Program-made: the position numbers and the translations under genes
The notes under the pieces: model-generated
The model's input: the letters and a program-made list of their open reading frames with translations, nothing else
What the model was told of the DNA's origin: nothing
Database searches by the model: none
From: Flavobacterium sp. 123
GTDB taxonomy: Bacteria > Bacteroidota > Bacteroidia > Flavobacteriales > Flavobacteriaceae
Assembly (NCBI RefSeq): GCF_003634825.1
Contig: NZ_RBXD01000001.1
Coordinates: 1,324,501-1,388,500 of the forward strand
DNA: 64,000 nt
Direction: 5' to 3'
Shown here: in pieces, positions 8,896-17,266 of the stretch
Layout of the letters: the number at the start of each line of letters is the position of its first letter
Position numbering within the stretch: position 1 is the first letter of the stretch

Positions 8896-9459
8896 ATGAA
8901 AAAAGCATTAGTAATTATCGCAGTTTCAATTTCACTTGTTGCTTGTAATAAACCCGCAGAAGTTAAGGAAGTAAAAACAGCTTACGTAGACACTTCTGAG
9001 TTAATGAAACAATATACAGAAGCAAAAGACCTTGAAGCTAAATACAAAGCTCAAGCAGAAGAAAAAGGAAGACAATTAGAAGCTGAGATTGCTCGTTTCA
9101 AACAAGATGCTGCTAGTTTTCAAAGTCAAGCACAAGCCAATGGTCAAGCATGGGCGCAACAAAAAGGTGCTGAATTACAAAAAAGAGAGCAACAATTAGG
9201 GTATGCGCAACAAGCATTAACTCAACAATTGCAACAAGAAAGCGGAAAAGAAATGGATTCTTTAGTAAGTGGAGTGAAAAAATTCATAAAAACCTACGGT
9301 AAAGAAAAAGGATACTCTTACATCTATGGTACAGGTGATGCTGCATCAATTTTGTACGCTGAAGATAAATATGATATAACAAAAGATATCATCAAAGAAT
9401 TAAATGATAAATATAAAGCAGCTGCTCCAAAAGAAGAAAAAGCAGAAGCAAAAAAATAA
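8896..9459 (+). CDS. OmpH/Skp-like lipoprotein chaperone
   Basis: Protein of 187 residues with a lipoprotein signal ending in SLVAC (Cys17), so it is probably lipid-anchored in the envelope. It has the OmpH/Skp layout: a short strand (KTAYVDTSELMKQY), then a long Gln/Ala/Lys-rich coiled coil (about residues 45-115), then YIYGTGDAASILYA near the C-terminus. Skp-like proteins bind unfolded outer-membrane proteins in the periplasm. A lipidated form is seen in Bacteroidota. The C-terminal tail is Lys/Glu/Ala-rich. The gene has its own promoter and terminator, so it is monocistronic. Confidence 0.85.
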   Translation: MKKALVIIAVSISLVACNKPAEVKEVKTAYVDTSELMKQYTEAKDLEAKYKAQAEEKGRQLEAEIARFKQDAASFQSQAQANGQAWAQQKGAELQKREQQLGYAQQALTQQLQQESGKEMDSLVSGVKKFIKTYGKEKGYSYIYGTGDAASILYAEDKYDITKDIIKELNDKYKAAAPKEEKAEAKK

Positions 9460-9474
9460 TTTCTATATTAATTC

Positions 9475-9516
9475 AAAAAATGCCTTTATCTGATTTAGAT
9501 TAAAGGCATTTTTTTT
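9475..9516. terminator. terminator after the OmpH-like gene
   Basis: Stem ATGCCTTTA (9480-9488) pairs with TAAAGGCAT (9501-9509), flanked by an A-run and an 8-base T-run. Confidence 0.85.
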
Positions 9517-9578
9517 GTTAAAAAATGATTCTTTTGTCTTTTTAAAAACTACATTAGGACTGCCTTTATAAATTAAAA

Positions 9579-10328
9579 ATGAATAAATTAAGTCAAATTA
9601 CGATTGCTTTTTGGATAATGAAAATTTGCGCAACTACTCTTGGAGAAACTGCAGGTGATTTACTATCTATGACATTAAATGTTGGTTATATTTTTAGTTC
9701 CGTTATTTTGCTGGTGTTCTTTTTTGTAACGCTTTCTATCCAATTATTGTCAAAAGAATTCAATCCTATTAAATATTGGGCAGTTATACTTGCTACAAGT
9801 ACCGCAGGAACTACAATTTCTGATTTTTTAGACAGATCGTTAGGTTTAGGATATGCTTTAGGTTCTATAATCTTACTTTCGCTTTTACTACTAACTTTAT
9901 TGTTTTGGTATTTAAGCGAAAAGTCATTGTCTGTAACGTCAATAAAATCTTTAAAAGGTGAGGTTTTTTATTGGATAGCAATTCTGTTTTCGAATACTTT
10001 GGGAACCGCATTAGGTGATTTTTTAGCAGATGATTCAGGATTAGGATTTTTTGGTGGCGCATTACTAATTGCAAGTTTATTATTGCTGATTGTTTTGTGC
10101 TCCTATTATACCAAAATATCTAAAATTGTTTTGTTCTGGATTGCGTTTATATTAACACGACCTTTTGGCGCTACTTTCGGGGATTTGCTTACTAAATCTT
10201 CTGAAAAAGGAGGACTAAATCTAGGTACGATTGGTTCTTCTTTAGTACTTTTTTTAATTCTTGTTTTTCTAATTTTTAAAGCCAATAACAAAAATAAAAT
10301 AGATAAAGAAGTATCCAATTCTATTTAA
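9579..10328 (+). CDS. COG4705-like membrane protein built of four internal repeats
   Basis: Integral membrane protein of 249 residues with about eight hydrophobic helices. It consists of four tandem copies of one unit with the pattern T-x-G-[TE]-x-x-[GS]-D-[LF]-L-x(4-6)-G: CATTLGETAGDLL, TSTAGTTISDFL, SNTLGTALGDFL and TRPFGATFGDLL, each followed by a second helix. This matches the uncharacterised membrane-anchored COG4705 group. Conserved Thr, Gly and Asp inside the helices suggest an ion or small-solute site, but the function is unknown. It ends 27 bases before the helicase gene. Confidence 0.8.
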   Translation: MNKLSQITIAFWIMKICATTLGETAGDLLSMTLNVGYIFSSVILLVFFFVTLSIQLLSKEFNPIKYWAVILATSTAGTTISDFLDRSLGLGYALGSIILLSLLLLTLLFWYLSEKSLSVTSIKSLKGEVFYWIAILFSNTLGTALGDFLADDSGLGFFGGALLIASLLLLIVLCSYYTKISKIVLFWIAFILTRPFGATFGDLLTKSSEKGGLNLGTIGSSLVLFLILVFLIFKANNKNKIDKEVSNSI

Positions 10329-10355
10329 ATATCATCGCTTTTATATATACGCCCA

Positions 10356-12626
10356 ATGCAAAACATTTCTGAAGCCGCAGCCTACACTTTACGATTTATC
10401 AATCAAACCCAGCGTTCTGTTTTCCTTACGGGAAAGGCAGGGACGGGAAAGACAACTCTTTTGAGGGAAATTATTCAAACAACTCATAAGAACACAGTTG
10501 TGGTGGCCCCAACAGGAATTGCGGCTTTAAATGCAGGTGGAGTGACAATTCATTCCATGTTTCAATTGCCTTTTGGCGGATTTATTCCAGATAATTCTTC
10601 TCCTCATTTTTCTGAAACTACTAAGTTTGAAACCAAAGCTACTTTGCGCAGACATTTCAAAATGGGTGGTTTGAAGAAATCGGTAATTAAAAATATGGAG
10701 TTGTTAATCATTGATGAAGTAAGTATGCTTCGTGCTGATTTGCTTGACGCTATGGATTTTATGATGCAAACTGTCCGAAAAAACAGCAATCCTTTTGGTG
10801 GAGTTCAGGTCTTGTATATTGGTGATTTATTACAATTACCACCAGTAATTCGTGATGAAGAATGGAAAACATTGCGAACGTATTACAAAGGAAAATTCTT
10901 TTTTCATTCGCATGTAGTGCAACAAAACCCGCCCTTATACATTGAATTATCAAAGATTTTTCGGCAGACGGATGATGCTTTTATTTCGGTTTTAAATAAT
11001 TTGCGCAACAATCAAATTACAGCCGAAGACATTCAGGCTTTAAACCAATATGTAAAACCTGATTTTGATTTAAAAGCGAATAAAGGGTACATTACTTTAA
11101 CAACTCATAATGCCAAAGCTGATTCTATGAACGCTCAAGCATTAGAGGATTTAGAAGAAAAATTAGTAACCTATAAACCTGAAATAACAGGAGATTTTCC
11201 AGATAAAATATTTCCGGTTGACGAGGAATTGCAGTTAAAAATTGGCGCCCAAATTATGTTTGTTAAAAACGATTTGTCTTTTGATAAGAATTATTTTAAC
11301 GGAAAAATGGGCGTAATCAAATCACTGTCCAGTCACGAAATTCTTGTTCATTTTCCAGAAGAAAATAAAACTATTGAAGTCGAAAAATACGAATGGCAAA
11401 ACATCCGCTATAAAGTTGATGAAAAAACCAAAGAAATTGAAGAAGAGGTTTTGGGAACATTTGTTCATTATCCGATAAAATTAGCTTGGGCAATAACGGT
11501 GCATAAAAGCCAAGGTTTGACATTTGACAAAGCAGCGCTCGATGTTTCGCAAGTTTTTCTTCCAGGGCAAGCCTATGTAGCATTGTCGCGTTTGCGGTCT
11601 TTAAATGGGCTTATTTTACTTTCTCCGTTAAGAATGAATGGTATTTCTAACGATCAGGATGTGATGGATTATTCTTTGAACAAAGCATCTGAAACTTTTT
11701 TAGAAAATGCGCTGCATTATGAAACTAAAAATTTTATTCATAATTACTTAATTAACAGTTTCGATTGGGATGAATTAGCTCAGGAATGGCGAAATCATCG
11801 ATTCAGTTATACAGAAAATTCAGAAGCGTCTGCCAAGTCAAAAAATAGTAATTGGGCTAAAAAGCAGAGCATCGCAATTGAATCCCTTTTGGAACCATCT
11901 AAAAAATTCATTTTACAATTAAATAAACTATTTGCTAAAGAAACCGTAGACTTAAATCATGTTTTAGAAAGAATTGAGGCTGCTTTTAATTATTTTCTTT
12001 CTCCAATGGATCAATTGGTTTATGAAATTCTGTGGAAGATAGAAGAAGTTAAACGCACCAAAAAAGCAAAAGCTTTTTACGATGAATTAATTGTTTTGGA
12101 AGACCTACAAACTAAAGCTGTTTTGCGCTTGATGAAAGCAAAATTATTAATAGAAACAGTCGTTTCGGGCGAAACCATTTCAAAGGAAAAATTGACTTCT
12201 CCCGAAATAAAAAATTATATTTTTAAGAAAACTTCAGGTATTCAAGAAGAATTCAAAAATATAAATATCACCTTGATTGATGACCAGAAAGACGTGGAAC
12301 GGTATACTTCAAAAAAGACTACGAAAAATAAAGAACCAAAAAAATCAACAGTTCAAGAAACTTATGAATTGTGGGTTGAAAAAAACGCTATTCAAGATAT
12401 TGCGAGAATTAGGGTGTTAACGATTCAAACTATTTACTCGCATTTTGTAAAACTGATTCAAACGAAAGCTGTTGCAATTTCGGATGTTTTACCAGAGGAT
12501 AAAGTACAAGAATTAGCGGATGCTTTTATGGGCTACAAGGAAGAATCTTTGAATGCTTTAATGGAAAATCATGGACATAAATTCTCTTGGGAAGAAGCGA
12601 GAATGTATAAAGCAAGTTTGAATTAA
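10356..12626 (+). CDS. PIF1/RecD-like superfamily 1B helicase with C-terminal helix-turn-helix
   Basis: DNA helicase of 756 residues. Walker A is GKAGTGKTTL (about residues 26-35) and Walker B is LLIIDEVSML. Motif VI-type AWAITVHKSQGLTFD and YVALSRLRSL place it in superfamily 1B (PIF1/RecD2). The C-terminus (about residues 655-750; STVQETYELW, DIARIRVLTIQTIYSHFVKL) resembles the HTH_40 domain found after some RecQ helicases. The fusion is known among Bacteroidota. A role in replication or recombination intermediates is inference. The only nearby gene is the membrane protein upstream, which gives no hint. Confidence 0.88.
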   Translation: MQNISEAAAYTLRFINQTQRSVFLTGKAGTGKTTLLREIIQTTHKNTVVVAPTGIAALNAGGVTIHSMFQLPFGGFIPDNSSPHFSETTKFETKATLRRHFKMGGLKKSVIKNMELLIIDEVSMLRADLLDAMDFMMQTVRKNSNPFGGVQVLYIGDLLQLPPVIRDEEWKTLRTYYKGKFFFHSHVVQQNPPLYIELSKIFRQTDDAFISVLNNLRNNQITAEDIQALNQYVKPDFDLKANKGYITLTTHNAKADSMNAQALEDLEEKLVTYKPEITGDFPDKIFPVDEELQLKIGAQIMFVKNDLSFDKNYFNGKMGVIKSLSSHEILVHFPEENKTIEVEKYEWQNIRYKVDEKTKEIEEEVLGTFVHYPIKLAWAITVHKSQGLTFDKAALDVSQVFLPGQAYVALSRLRSLNGLILLSPLRMNGISNDQDVMDYSLNKASETFLENALHYETKNFIHNYLINSFDWDELAQEWRNHRFSYTENSEASAKSKNSNWAKKQSIAIESLLEPSKKFILQLNKLFAKETVDLNHVLERIEAAFNYFLSPMDQLVYEILWKIEEVKRTKKAKAFYDELIVLEDLQTKAVLRLMKAKLLIETVVSGETISKEKLTSPEIKNYIFKKTSGIQEEFKNINITLIDDQKDVERYTSKKTTKNKEPKKSTVQETYELWVEKNAIQDIARIRVLTIQTIYSHFVKLIQTKAVAISDVLPEDKVQELADAFMGYKEESLNALMENHGHKFSWEEARMYKASLN

Positions 12627-12634
12627 ATAGACAT

Positions 12635-12666
12635 AAAAAAACCTATTCGTTTAGAATAGGTTTTTA
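12635..12666. terminator. bidirectional terminator between helicase and SPOR gene
   Basis: Hairpin AAAAAACCTATTC (to 12648) with GAATAGGTTTTT (from 12654) between converging genes. Confidence 0.88.
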
Positions 12667-12668
12667 TT

Positions 12669-13604
12669 TTATAAAGATTCAATTAAAATCCAAGCTTCGG
12701 GATTGTGTGTTTTTTGAATTTCAACTTTTGCTTTTTCAGCTTCAGCATAGGAGGCGTAACTTCCGTATAAAACAGGAAATAATCCGTGTTTATTTGGAGC
12801 AATTCGTCTTGCTTTAAAACCCATATGTGTCAAGTCTTCAAATATTTTTTGTGCATTTTCTTCTTTTCTAAATGCGCCAGCCATAATGTGATATGGTAGC
12901 TTTCCTTCTTTTACAGAAAGTGTTACAGCAGGCAATGGACTTTCGATAAAAAAAGTAGCTTCTTGTATTTTATTTTGAACTTGTTTTTGAACGGATGTTT
13001 CAACAATAACAGTTTCTGTTCTGATTTGATTTTGGTAAATTGGATAACAAATGCTTCCTGTTATTCCCAATCCTAAAACAAAAATAGCCGCATATTTTAA
13101 ATACGAACTTGTTGTTCTTGCTTCTGGGACTAAAGTAATGGTTTCTTTCTCTTCAATTCCTTCAATTTGTTTTTCAAATTGCTCTCTTTTTACAAGAGGA
13201 GAAACAAAAGGAGTTAAACCAAATGAACTTGATAAATAGTTTGTTTGGTCGTAAGGAGTGAAAATTAAATTTTTATCTGCGTTCAAACAAAAATCACCTA
13301 CGTTTTTCACAGAGAATAAACCGTTTTCTTGCAATGCTTTTTTCCAATTAAAAATCTCAAACTGAATAGCACTAACAGCGTACTCATAAGATGTTTTTTC
13401 TGCTTGAGCAATATGATTTGCTAGTAAGCCATCATTGTTTTTCAAATAGGCATTGAAAGAAATTATTTTCTTTGGCGGGAAAAACGAATTCGAACTTTCG
13501 TTTAATTGTGCGGATTGGATTTCAGTTAAAAAAGCTCCAAAACCAGGAACGGTTACACATTGATAACGGTATAAAAGCTGCGCGATGTAAAGTTCAATTT
13601 TCAT
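12669..13604 (-). CDS. HU-CCDC81 and SPOR domain inner-membrane protein
   Basis: Protein of 311 residues from ATG 13604. Residues about 1-130 (IELYIAQLLYRYQCVTVPGFGAFL) fit the two bacterial HU-CCDC81 domains. A single membrane helix follows near residue 170 (YAAIFVLGLGITGSICYPIY). Residues about 230-305 form a SPOR domain (PYHIMAGAFRKEENAQKIFEDL), which in other proteins binds denuded septal peptidoglycan. The longer frame to 13622 was rejected because a promoter -7 box (13610-13617) leaves almost no 5' untranslated region even for the ATG at 13604. The gene is divergent from dprA. The order suggests a cytoplasmic HU-like part and a periplasmic cell-wall-binding part. Confidence 0.87.
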   Translation of the reverse strand: MKIELYIAQLLYRYQCVTVPGFGAFLTEIQSAQLNESSNSFFPPKKIISFNAYLKNNDGLLANHIAQAEKTSYEYAVSAIQFEIFNWKKALQENGLFSVKNVGDFCLNADKNLIFTPYDQTNYLSSSFGLTPFVSPLVKREQFEKQIEGIEEKETITLVPEARTTSSYLKYAAIFVLGLGITGSICYPIYQNQIRTETVIVETSVQKQVQNKIQEATFFIESPLPAVTLSVKEGKLPYHIMAGAFRKEENAQKIFEDLTHMGFKARRIAPNKHGLFPVLYGSYASYAEAEKAKVEIQKTHNPEAWILIESL

Positions 13605-13609
13605 AGTAA

Positions 13610-13638
13610 CAAAGTTATACAACCAAAATAGTTATCAA
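13610..13638 (-). promoter_or_regulatory. promoter of the SPOR gene, likely near-leaderless
   Basis: On the minus strand TTG (13638-13636), an 18-base spacer and TAACTTTG (13617-13610). The predicted transcript start falls within a few bases of the start codon at 13604, so the mRNA may be leaderless or nearly so. Confidence 0.5.
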
Positions 13639-13680
13639 AATTTTATTCACAATTTTTATTAACAATCTACTTTAAATTTT

Positions 13681-13705
13681 ATAACTGTCAATTTCAAACA
13701 GTTAT
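13681..13705. promoter_or_regulatory. palindrome between the divergent SPOR gene and dprA
   Basis: ATAACTGT (13681-13688) and ACAGTTAT (13698-13705) form a perfect 8-bp inverted repeat with a 9-base centre in the 250-base divergent gap. It has an operator-like geometry; the binding protein is unknown. Confidence 0.35.
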
Positions 13706-13854
13706 TAATTTTTTGTTCCAAATAGTTTAGAAAAATAATTTTAAATAGTTTGAAAAAGTAATAAAAAACTTATATTTAAAACATAAATAGAATCGTTTTT
13801 CTAATTTTAATCAATTCAAAAAAGGATTCAGAATAAAAAAATACAATTTTAAAT

Positions 13855-14955
13855 ATGGGAGATCAAGATTTGTTTCATTTGTTGGCTTTGCAAAGAGTAG
13901 AGGGTGTTGGTGATATTATAGCCAAAAAATTGATAACTCATTTTGGAGATGCCGAATCAGTTTTCAAGGCAAAAGCAGCGCAACTCAGCGGTATTGATGG
14001 TGTAGGTTCTGTATTATTGAAAAACTTAAAAGACAAATCTGTTTTTGAAAAGGCGAATAAGGAATTGGAATTTATTAAGTCAAAAGATATTAATGTAACT
14101 TACTTTCATGACAAACAGTATCCTGAACGATTAAAACATTGTATTGATGGTCCAATTTTGCTTTTTAGTTCAGGCAATATTAATTTAGAAAATAAAAAGA
14201 TTATAAGTATTGTAGGGACACGGCAAATTACGTCCTACGGAATTGAATTTTGTAGAAAACTGATGGAAGAATTGGCGCCACTTGATCCAATAATTGTAAG
14301 TGGCTTTGCTTATGGAGTTGATATTGTTGCGCATCAGTTTGCGATGGAAAACAACTTGCAAACTATTGGAGTTGTTGCACACGGTTTGAACCAAATTTAC
14401 CCAAAGACGCATAAGAAATACGTTGCTAAAGTAGAGCAAAATGGTGGTTTTATGACTGAATTTTGGAGTTCATCAAATCCAGACAAAGAAAATTTTGTTC
14501 GTAGAAATCGGATTGTAGCAGGAATGTCTGAAGCAACTATTGTTATTGAATCTGCCGATAGAGGCGGTTCTTTGATTACGGCTAATATAGCTAGTGATTA
14601 CAATCGGGATGTTTTTGCAGTTCCAGGACGCGTTACGGATAAATACAGTCAAGGGTGTAACAATTTGATAAAAACTCAGAAAGCAAATGTGCTAACTAGT
14701 GCTGCAGATCTAATTTATATTCTGAATTGGGATTTAGATAAAGAAATTAAACCAATTCAAAAACAGCTATTTGTTACTTTGGATAATGACGAACAAAAGG
14801 TATACGATTATCTCTTGAAAACGGGCAAAGAAGTTATGGATAGTATCGCTTTACACTGTGATTTTCCTATTTATAGAATCTCAGGATTGCTGTTGAATAT
14901 GGAGCTCAAAGGTTTAATACGACCGTTGCCAGGGAAATTGTTTGAGGCGATTTAA
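13855..14955 (+). CDS. dprA: DNA-processing protein DprA
   Basis: Protein of 366 residues that in naturally transformable bacteria loads RecA on incoming single-stranded DNA. An N-terminal helix-hairpin-helix/SAM-like part (residues about 8-65; LQRVEGVGDIIAKKLI) precedes the Rossmann-like DprA core with IVGTRQITSYG, VSGFAYGVDIVAHQFA and SADRGGSLITA. The C-terminal winged-helix part (DSIALHCDFPIYRISGLLLNMELKGLI) is the DprA DML1-like domain. No other competence gene is in the window. It is followed at once by the 118-bp tandem array. Confidence 0.95.
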   Translation: MGDQDLFHLLALQRVEGVGDIIAKKLITHFGDAESVFKAKAAQLSGIDGVGSVLLKNLKDKSVFEKANKELEFIKSKDINVTYFHDKQYPERLKHCIDGPILLFSSGNINLENKKIISIVGTRQITSYGIEFCRKLMEELAPLDPIIVSGFAYGVDIVAHQFAMENNLQTIGVVAHGLNQIYPKTHKKYVAKVEQNGGFMTEFWSSSNPDKENFVRRNRIVAGMSEATIVIESADRGGSLITANIASDYNRDVFAVPGRVTDKYSQGCNNLIKTQKANVLTSAADLIYILNWDLDKEIKPIQKQLFVTLDNDEQKVYDYLLKTGKEVMDSIALHCDFPIYRISGLLLNMELKGLIRPLPGKLFEAI

Positions 14956-14987
14956 TAATCAGTATTTAATAATCTTGCTTTATTTTT

Positions 14988-15428
14988 AACCATATATGCT
15001 ATATAAGTTGTCATGAATTTCCGTCAACTAGCTTATAATTAAAATCTTACATAACTTATAGGGTTAATTTTTTTACTCTTTCAATAAATTCAACTTTAAT
15101 TTTTAAACCATATAAGCTATATAAGTTGTCATGAAGTTCCGTCAACTAGCTTATAATTAAAATTTTATATAACTTATAGGGTTAATTTTTTTACTCTTTC
15201 AATAAATTCAACTTTAATTTTTAAACCATATAAGCTATATAAGTTGTCATGAAGTTTCGTCAACTAGCTTATAATTAAAATTTTATATAACTTATAGGGT
15301 TAATTTTTTTACTCTTTCAATAAATTCAACCTTAATTTTTAAACCATATAAGCTATATAAGTTGTAATGAATTTTCGTCAACTAGCTTATAATTAAAATC
15401 TTACATAACTTATATGGTTAATTTTTTT
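14988..15428. repeat. 118-bp tandem array of MITE-like palindromic units (about 3.7 copies)
   Basis: Copies begin at 14988, 15106, 15224 and 15342, with an exact 118-base period and few substitutions. Each unit is a palindromic segment of about 78 bases plus a 40-base AT-rich spacer. The segment begins AACCATATAAGCTATATAAG and ends in the inverted CTTATATGGTT (copy 4) or CTTATAGGGTT. Inside it AGTTG pairs with CAACT and TATAAGCT with AGCTTATA. The last copy runs into the trpS stop codon. The 472-base gap between dprA and trpS holds no gene. The unit ends match the inverted repeats around the GxxExxY gene at 31.3-31.9 kb. Confidence 0.92.
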
Positions 15429-16399
15429 TATTCAAATCCTAATTTTTCTCTTACTCTACCTAAAACGCCATTAGCTACAAACGCCGCTTTTTCAGCACCA
15501 ACTTTCAATAAAGTATCTACTTCAGGGAGGTTGTTCATGTAGTAATTGTATTTTTCTCTTTCGGTTTTGAACTTTTCAATGATTAATTCGAACAGAGCTT
15601 GTTTGGCGTGACCATAACCATAATTTCCACCAAGATAGTTGGCTTTCATAGCCTCAATTTGTTCTGGAGTTGCCAGTAAAGAGTATATTGCAAACGCATT
15701 ACACGTATCAGGATTTTTTGGATCCTCAAGAGGCGTGCTGTCTGTTTCAATGCTCATTACTTGTTTGCGTAAGGCTTTATCGTCTAAGAAAATATTGATA
15801 ATATTATTAGCAGATTTACTCATTTTTCCACCATTTGTACCTGGAATCAACATACTGTCTTCTTGAATTTTAGCTTCAGGAAGGACAAAAGTTTCTCCCA
15901 TTTGATGGTTGAAACGAGAAGCGACATCGCGAGTAATTTCTAAGTGTTGTAATTGATCTTTTCCAACAGGAACAAATTCAGCATCGTAAAGTAAAATATC
16001 AGCAGCCATCAACATTGGATAGGAAAACAAACCTGCATTTACATCTTCTAATCTATCGGCTTTATCTTTGAAAGAATGTGCTAATGTCAAGCGTTGAAAA
16101 GGGAAAAAACAACTCAAATACCAAGACAATTCGGCTGTTTGTGGCACATCAGATTGTCTGTAAAAAACAACTTTATTAACGTCTAGACCACAAGCTAACC
16201 AAGCAGCTGCAGTACTATAAGTGTTCGTTCTTAAGGTTTCGCCGTTTTTTATTTGGGTTATCGAATGTAAATCGGCAATGAAAAGAAAAGATTCATTTTT
16301 TGGATTATTTGATAATGCTATTGCTGGAATAATTGCGCCAAGTAAGTTTCCTAAATGTGGTGTTCCTGTACTCTGAACGCCTGTAAGTATTTTTGCCAT
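15428..16399 (-). CDS. trpS: tryptophan--tRNA ligase
   Basis: Class I synthetase of 323 residues that charges tRNA-Trp. The N-terminus TGVQSTGTPHLGNLLGAI holds the HIGH-type motif (PHLGN) and GGKMSKSANN (about residue 195) holds KMSKS. Length is normal. The stop codon at 15428-15430 abuts the tandem repeat array, whose T-run may serve as its transcription end. It converges on dprA. Confidence 0.97.
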   Translation of the reverse strand: MAKILTGVQSTGTPHLGNLLGAIIPAIALSNNPKNESFLFIADLHSITQIKNGETLRTNTYSTAAAWLACGLDVNKVVFYRQSDVPQTAELSWYLSCFFPFQRLTLAHSFKDKADRLEDVNAGLFSYPMLMAADILLYDAEFVPVGKDQLQHLEITRDVASRFNHQMGETFVLPEAKIQEDSMLIPGTNGGKMSKSANNIINIFLDDKALRKQVMSIETDSTPLEDPKNPDTCNAFAIYSLLATPEQIEAMKANYLGGNYGYGHAKQALFELIIEKFKTEREKYNYYMNNLPEVDTLLKVGAEKAAFVANGVLGRVREKLGFE

Positions 16400-16494
16400 T
16401 GTAATTTTTTCTGAAACGCAAAGTTCGTAAAGTTTAAAGCGACTTTAGTAAAGTTTGCAATTTTTTTTATCAGAATTAAATAGAAAAAATAAAA

Positions 16495-17253
16495 TTATTT
16501 ATTAAAAGTAGACTTTATCGCTTTAAGCAGAGTTTGACTTGACCAACTGCTTGGAACAATCATACGACGAACTGTAAATTGAGGTTCAAGAGAATCTTTT
16601 TTTGTAGAAAGAATAAAAGCGAGCTTATAATTCTGTTTTTTTAGTTCTGCGATTGCTGCTGAATTCCAAGAGCCAAATGGGTACGCAAAATACTGTACGG
16701 GTTTTCCGGTTATGGCTTCTAATTTTTTTTGTGGTTTTATGAGTTGAATATCCCAGTCTTTTTTGGTGTATTTAGTAACGGGATGGTGATCCCATGTATG
16801 CGAAGCGATAACATGTCCGGTATTAGAGAGTGTTTTAATTTGTTCTTTGGTCATATATCCTGGACGATTTACAGCAACAGTCATGATAAAAAACACTCCT
16901 TTAAAACCGTATTTATTCATTTCGGTCGCGGCCAAATTGTAGTGTTCTTCGCGAGTATCGTCAAATGTAATCAGAATTGGTTTTGACGGCAAAGGCTTGT
17001 TGTTGATTAAATAGTTATACAATTGATCGGGCGAAATGGTTTTAAATCCATTATCCGATAAGGCTTTCATTTGTTCTGCAAAAGCTTTTGGAGTGACAGT
17101 ATACGCTTTAATGGCTTCGCTTGCATTTGGTTTTATGGCTCGAATATTATGATAACATAAAACGGGAATTTCTTTTTTTATTTGATCTGAATGATTGAAA
17201 CTTGTTAGAAACAACATCAATAAAATGGCGAATAAAATGGCTATTTTTTTCAT
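16495..17253 (-). CDS. secreted polysaccharide deacetylase (NodB-like)
   Basis: Protein of 252 residues with an N-terminal signal peptide (MKKIAILFAILLMLFLTSF). It has NodB homology (CE4) features: VLCYHNI near the start of the mature chain, ITFDDTREEHY (metal Asp-Asp), VIASHTWDHHPVTKY (the HxxxH-type metal motif), and FAYPFGSWNSAAI. Such enzymes remove N-acetyl groups from exopolysaccharide, chitin or peptidoglycan. Substrate is not evident. It follows the lipoprotein gene at 17267 by 13 bases and is probably in one operon with it. Confidence 0.9.
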   Translation of the reverse strand: MKKIAILFAILLMLFLTSFNHSDQIKKEIPVLCYHNIRAIKPNASEAIKAYTVTPKAFAEQMKALSDNGFKTISPDQLYNYLINNKPLPSKPILITFDDTREEHYNLAATEMNKYGFKGVFFIMTVAVNRPGYMTKEQIKTLSNTGHVIASHTWDHHPVTKYTKKDWDIQLIKPQKKLEAITGKPVQYFAYPFGSWNSAAIAELKKQNYKLAFILSTKKDSLEPQFTVRRMIVPSSWSSQTLLKAIKSTFNK

Positions 17254-17266
17254 AAGGCATGTAAGA

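Noticed and set aside
12290..12303. Fifth parS-like site (GACGTGGAAC) in the helicase gene
   Set aside because: Only half of the palindrome is present; it lacks the TTTCAC half-site.
14988..15428. CRISPR array
   Set aside because: The 118-base units are contiguous, near-identical copies with no variable spacers, and there are no cas genes.
14988..15428. Integron attC array
   Set aside because: Units lack the conserved GTTRRRY core and carry no cassette reading frames.
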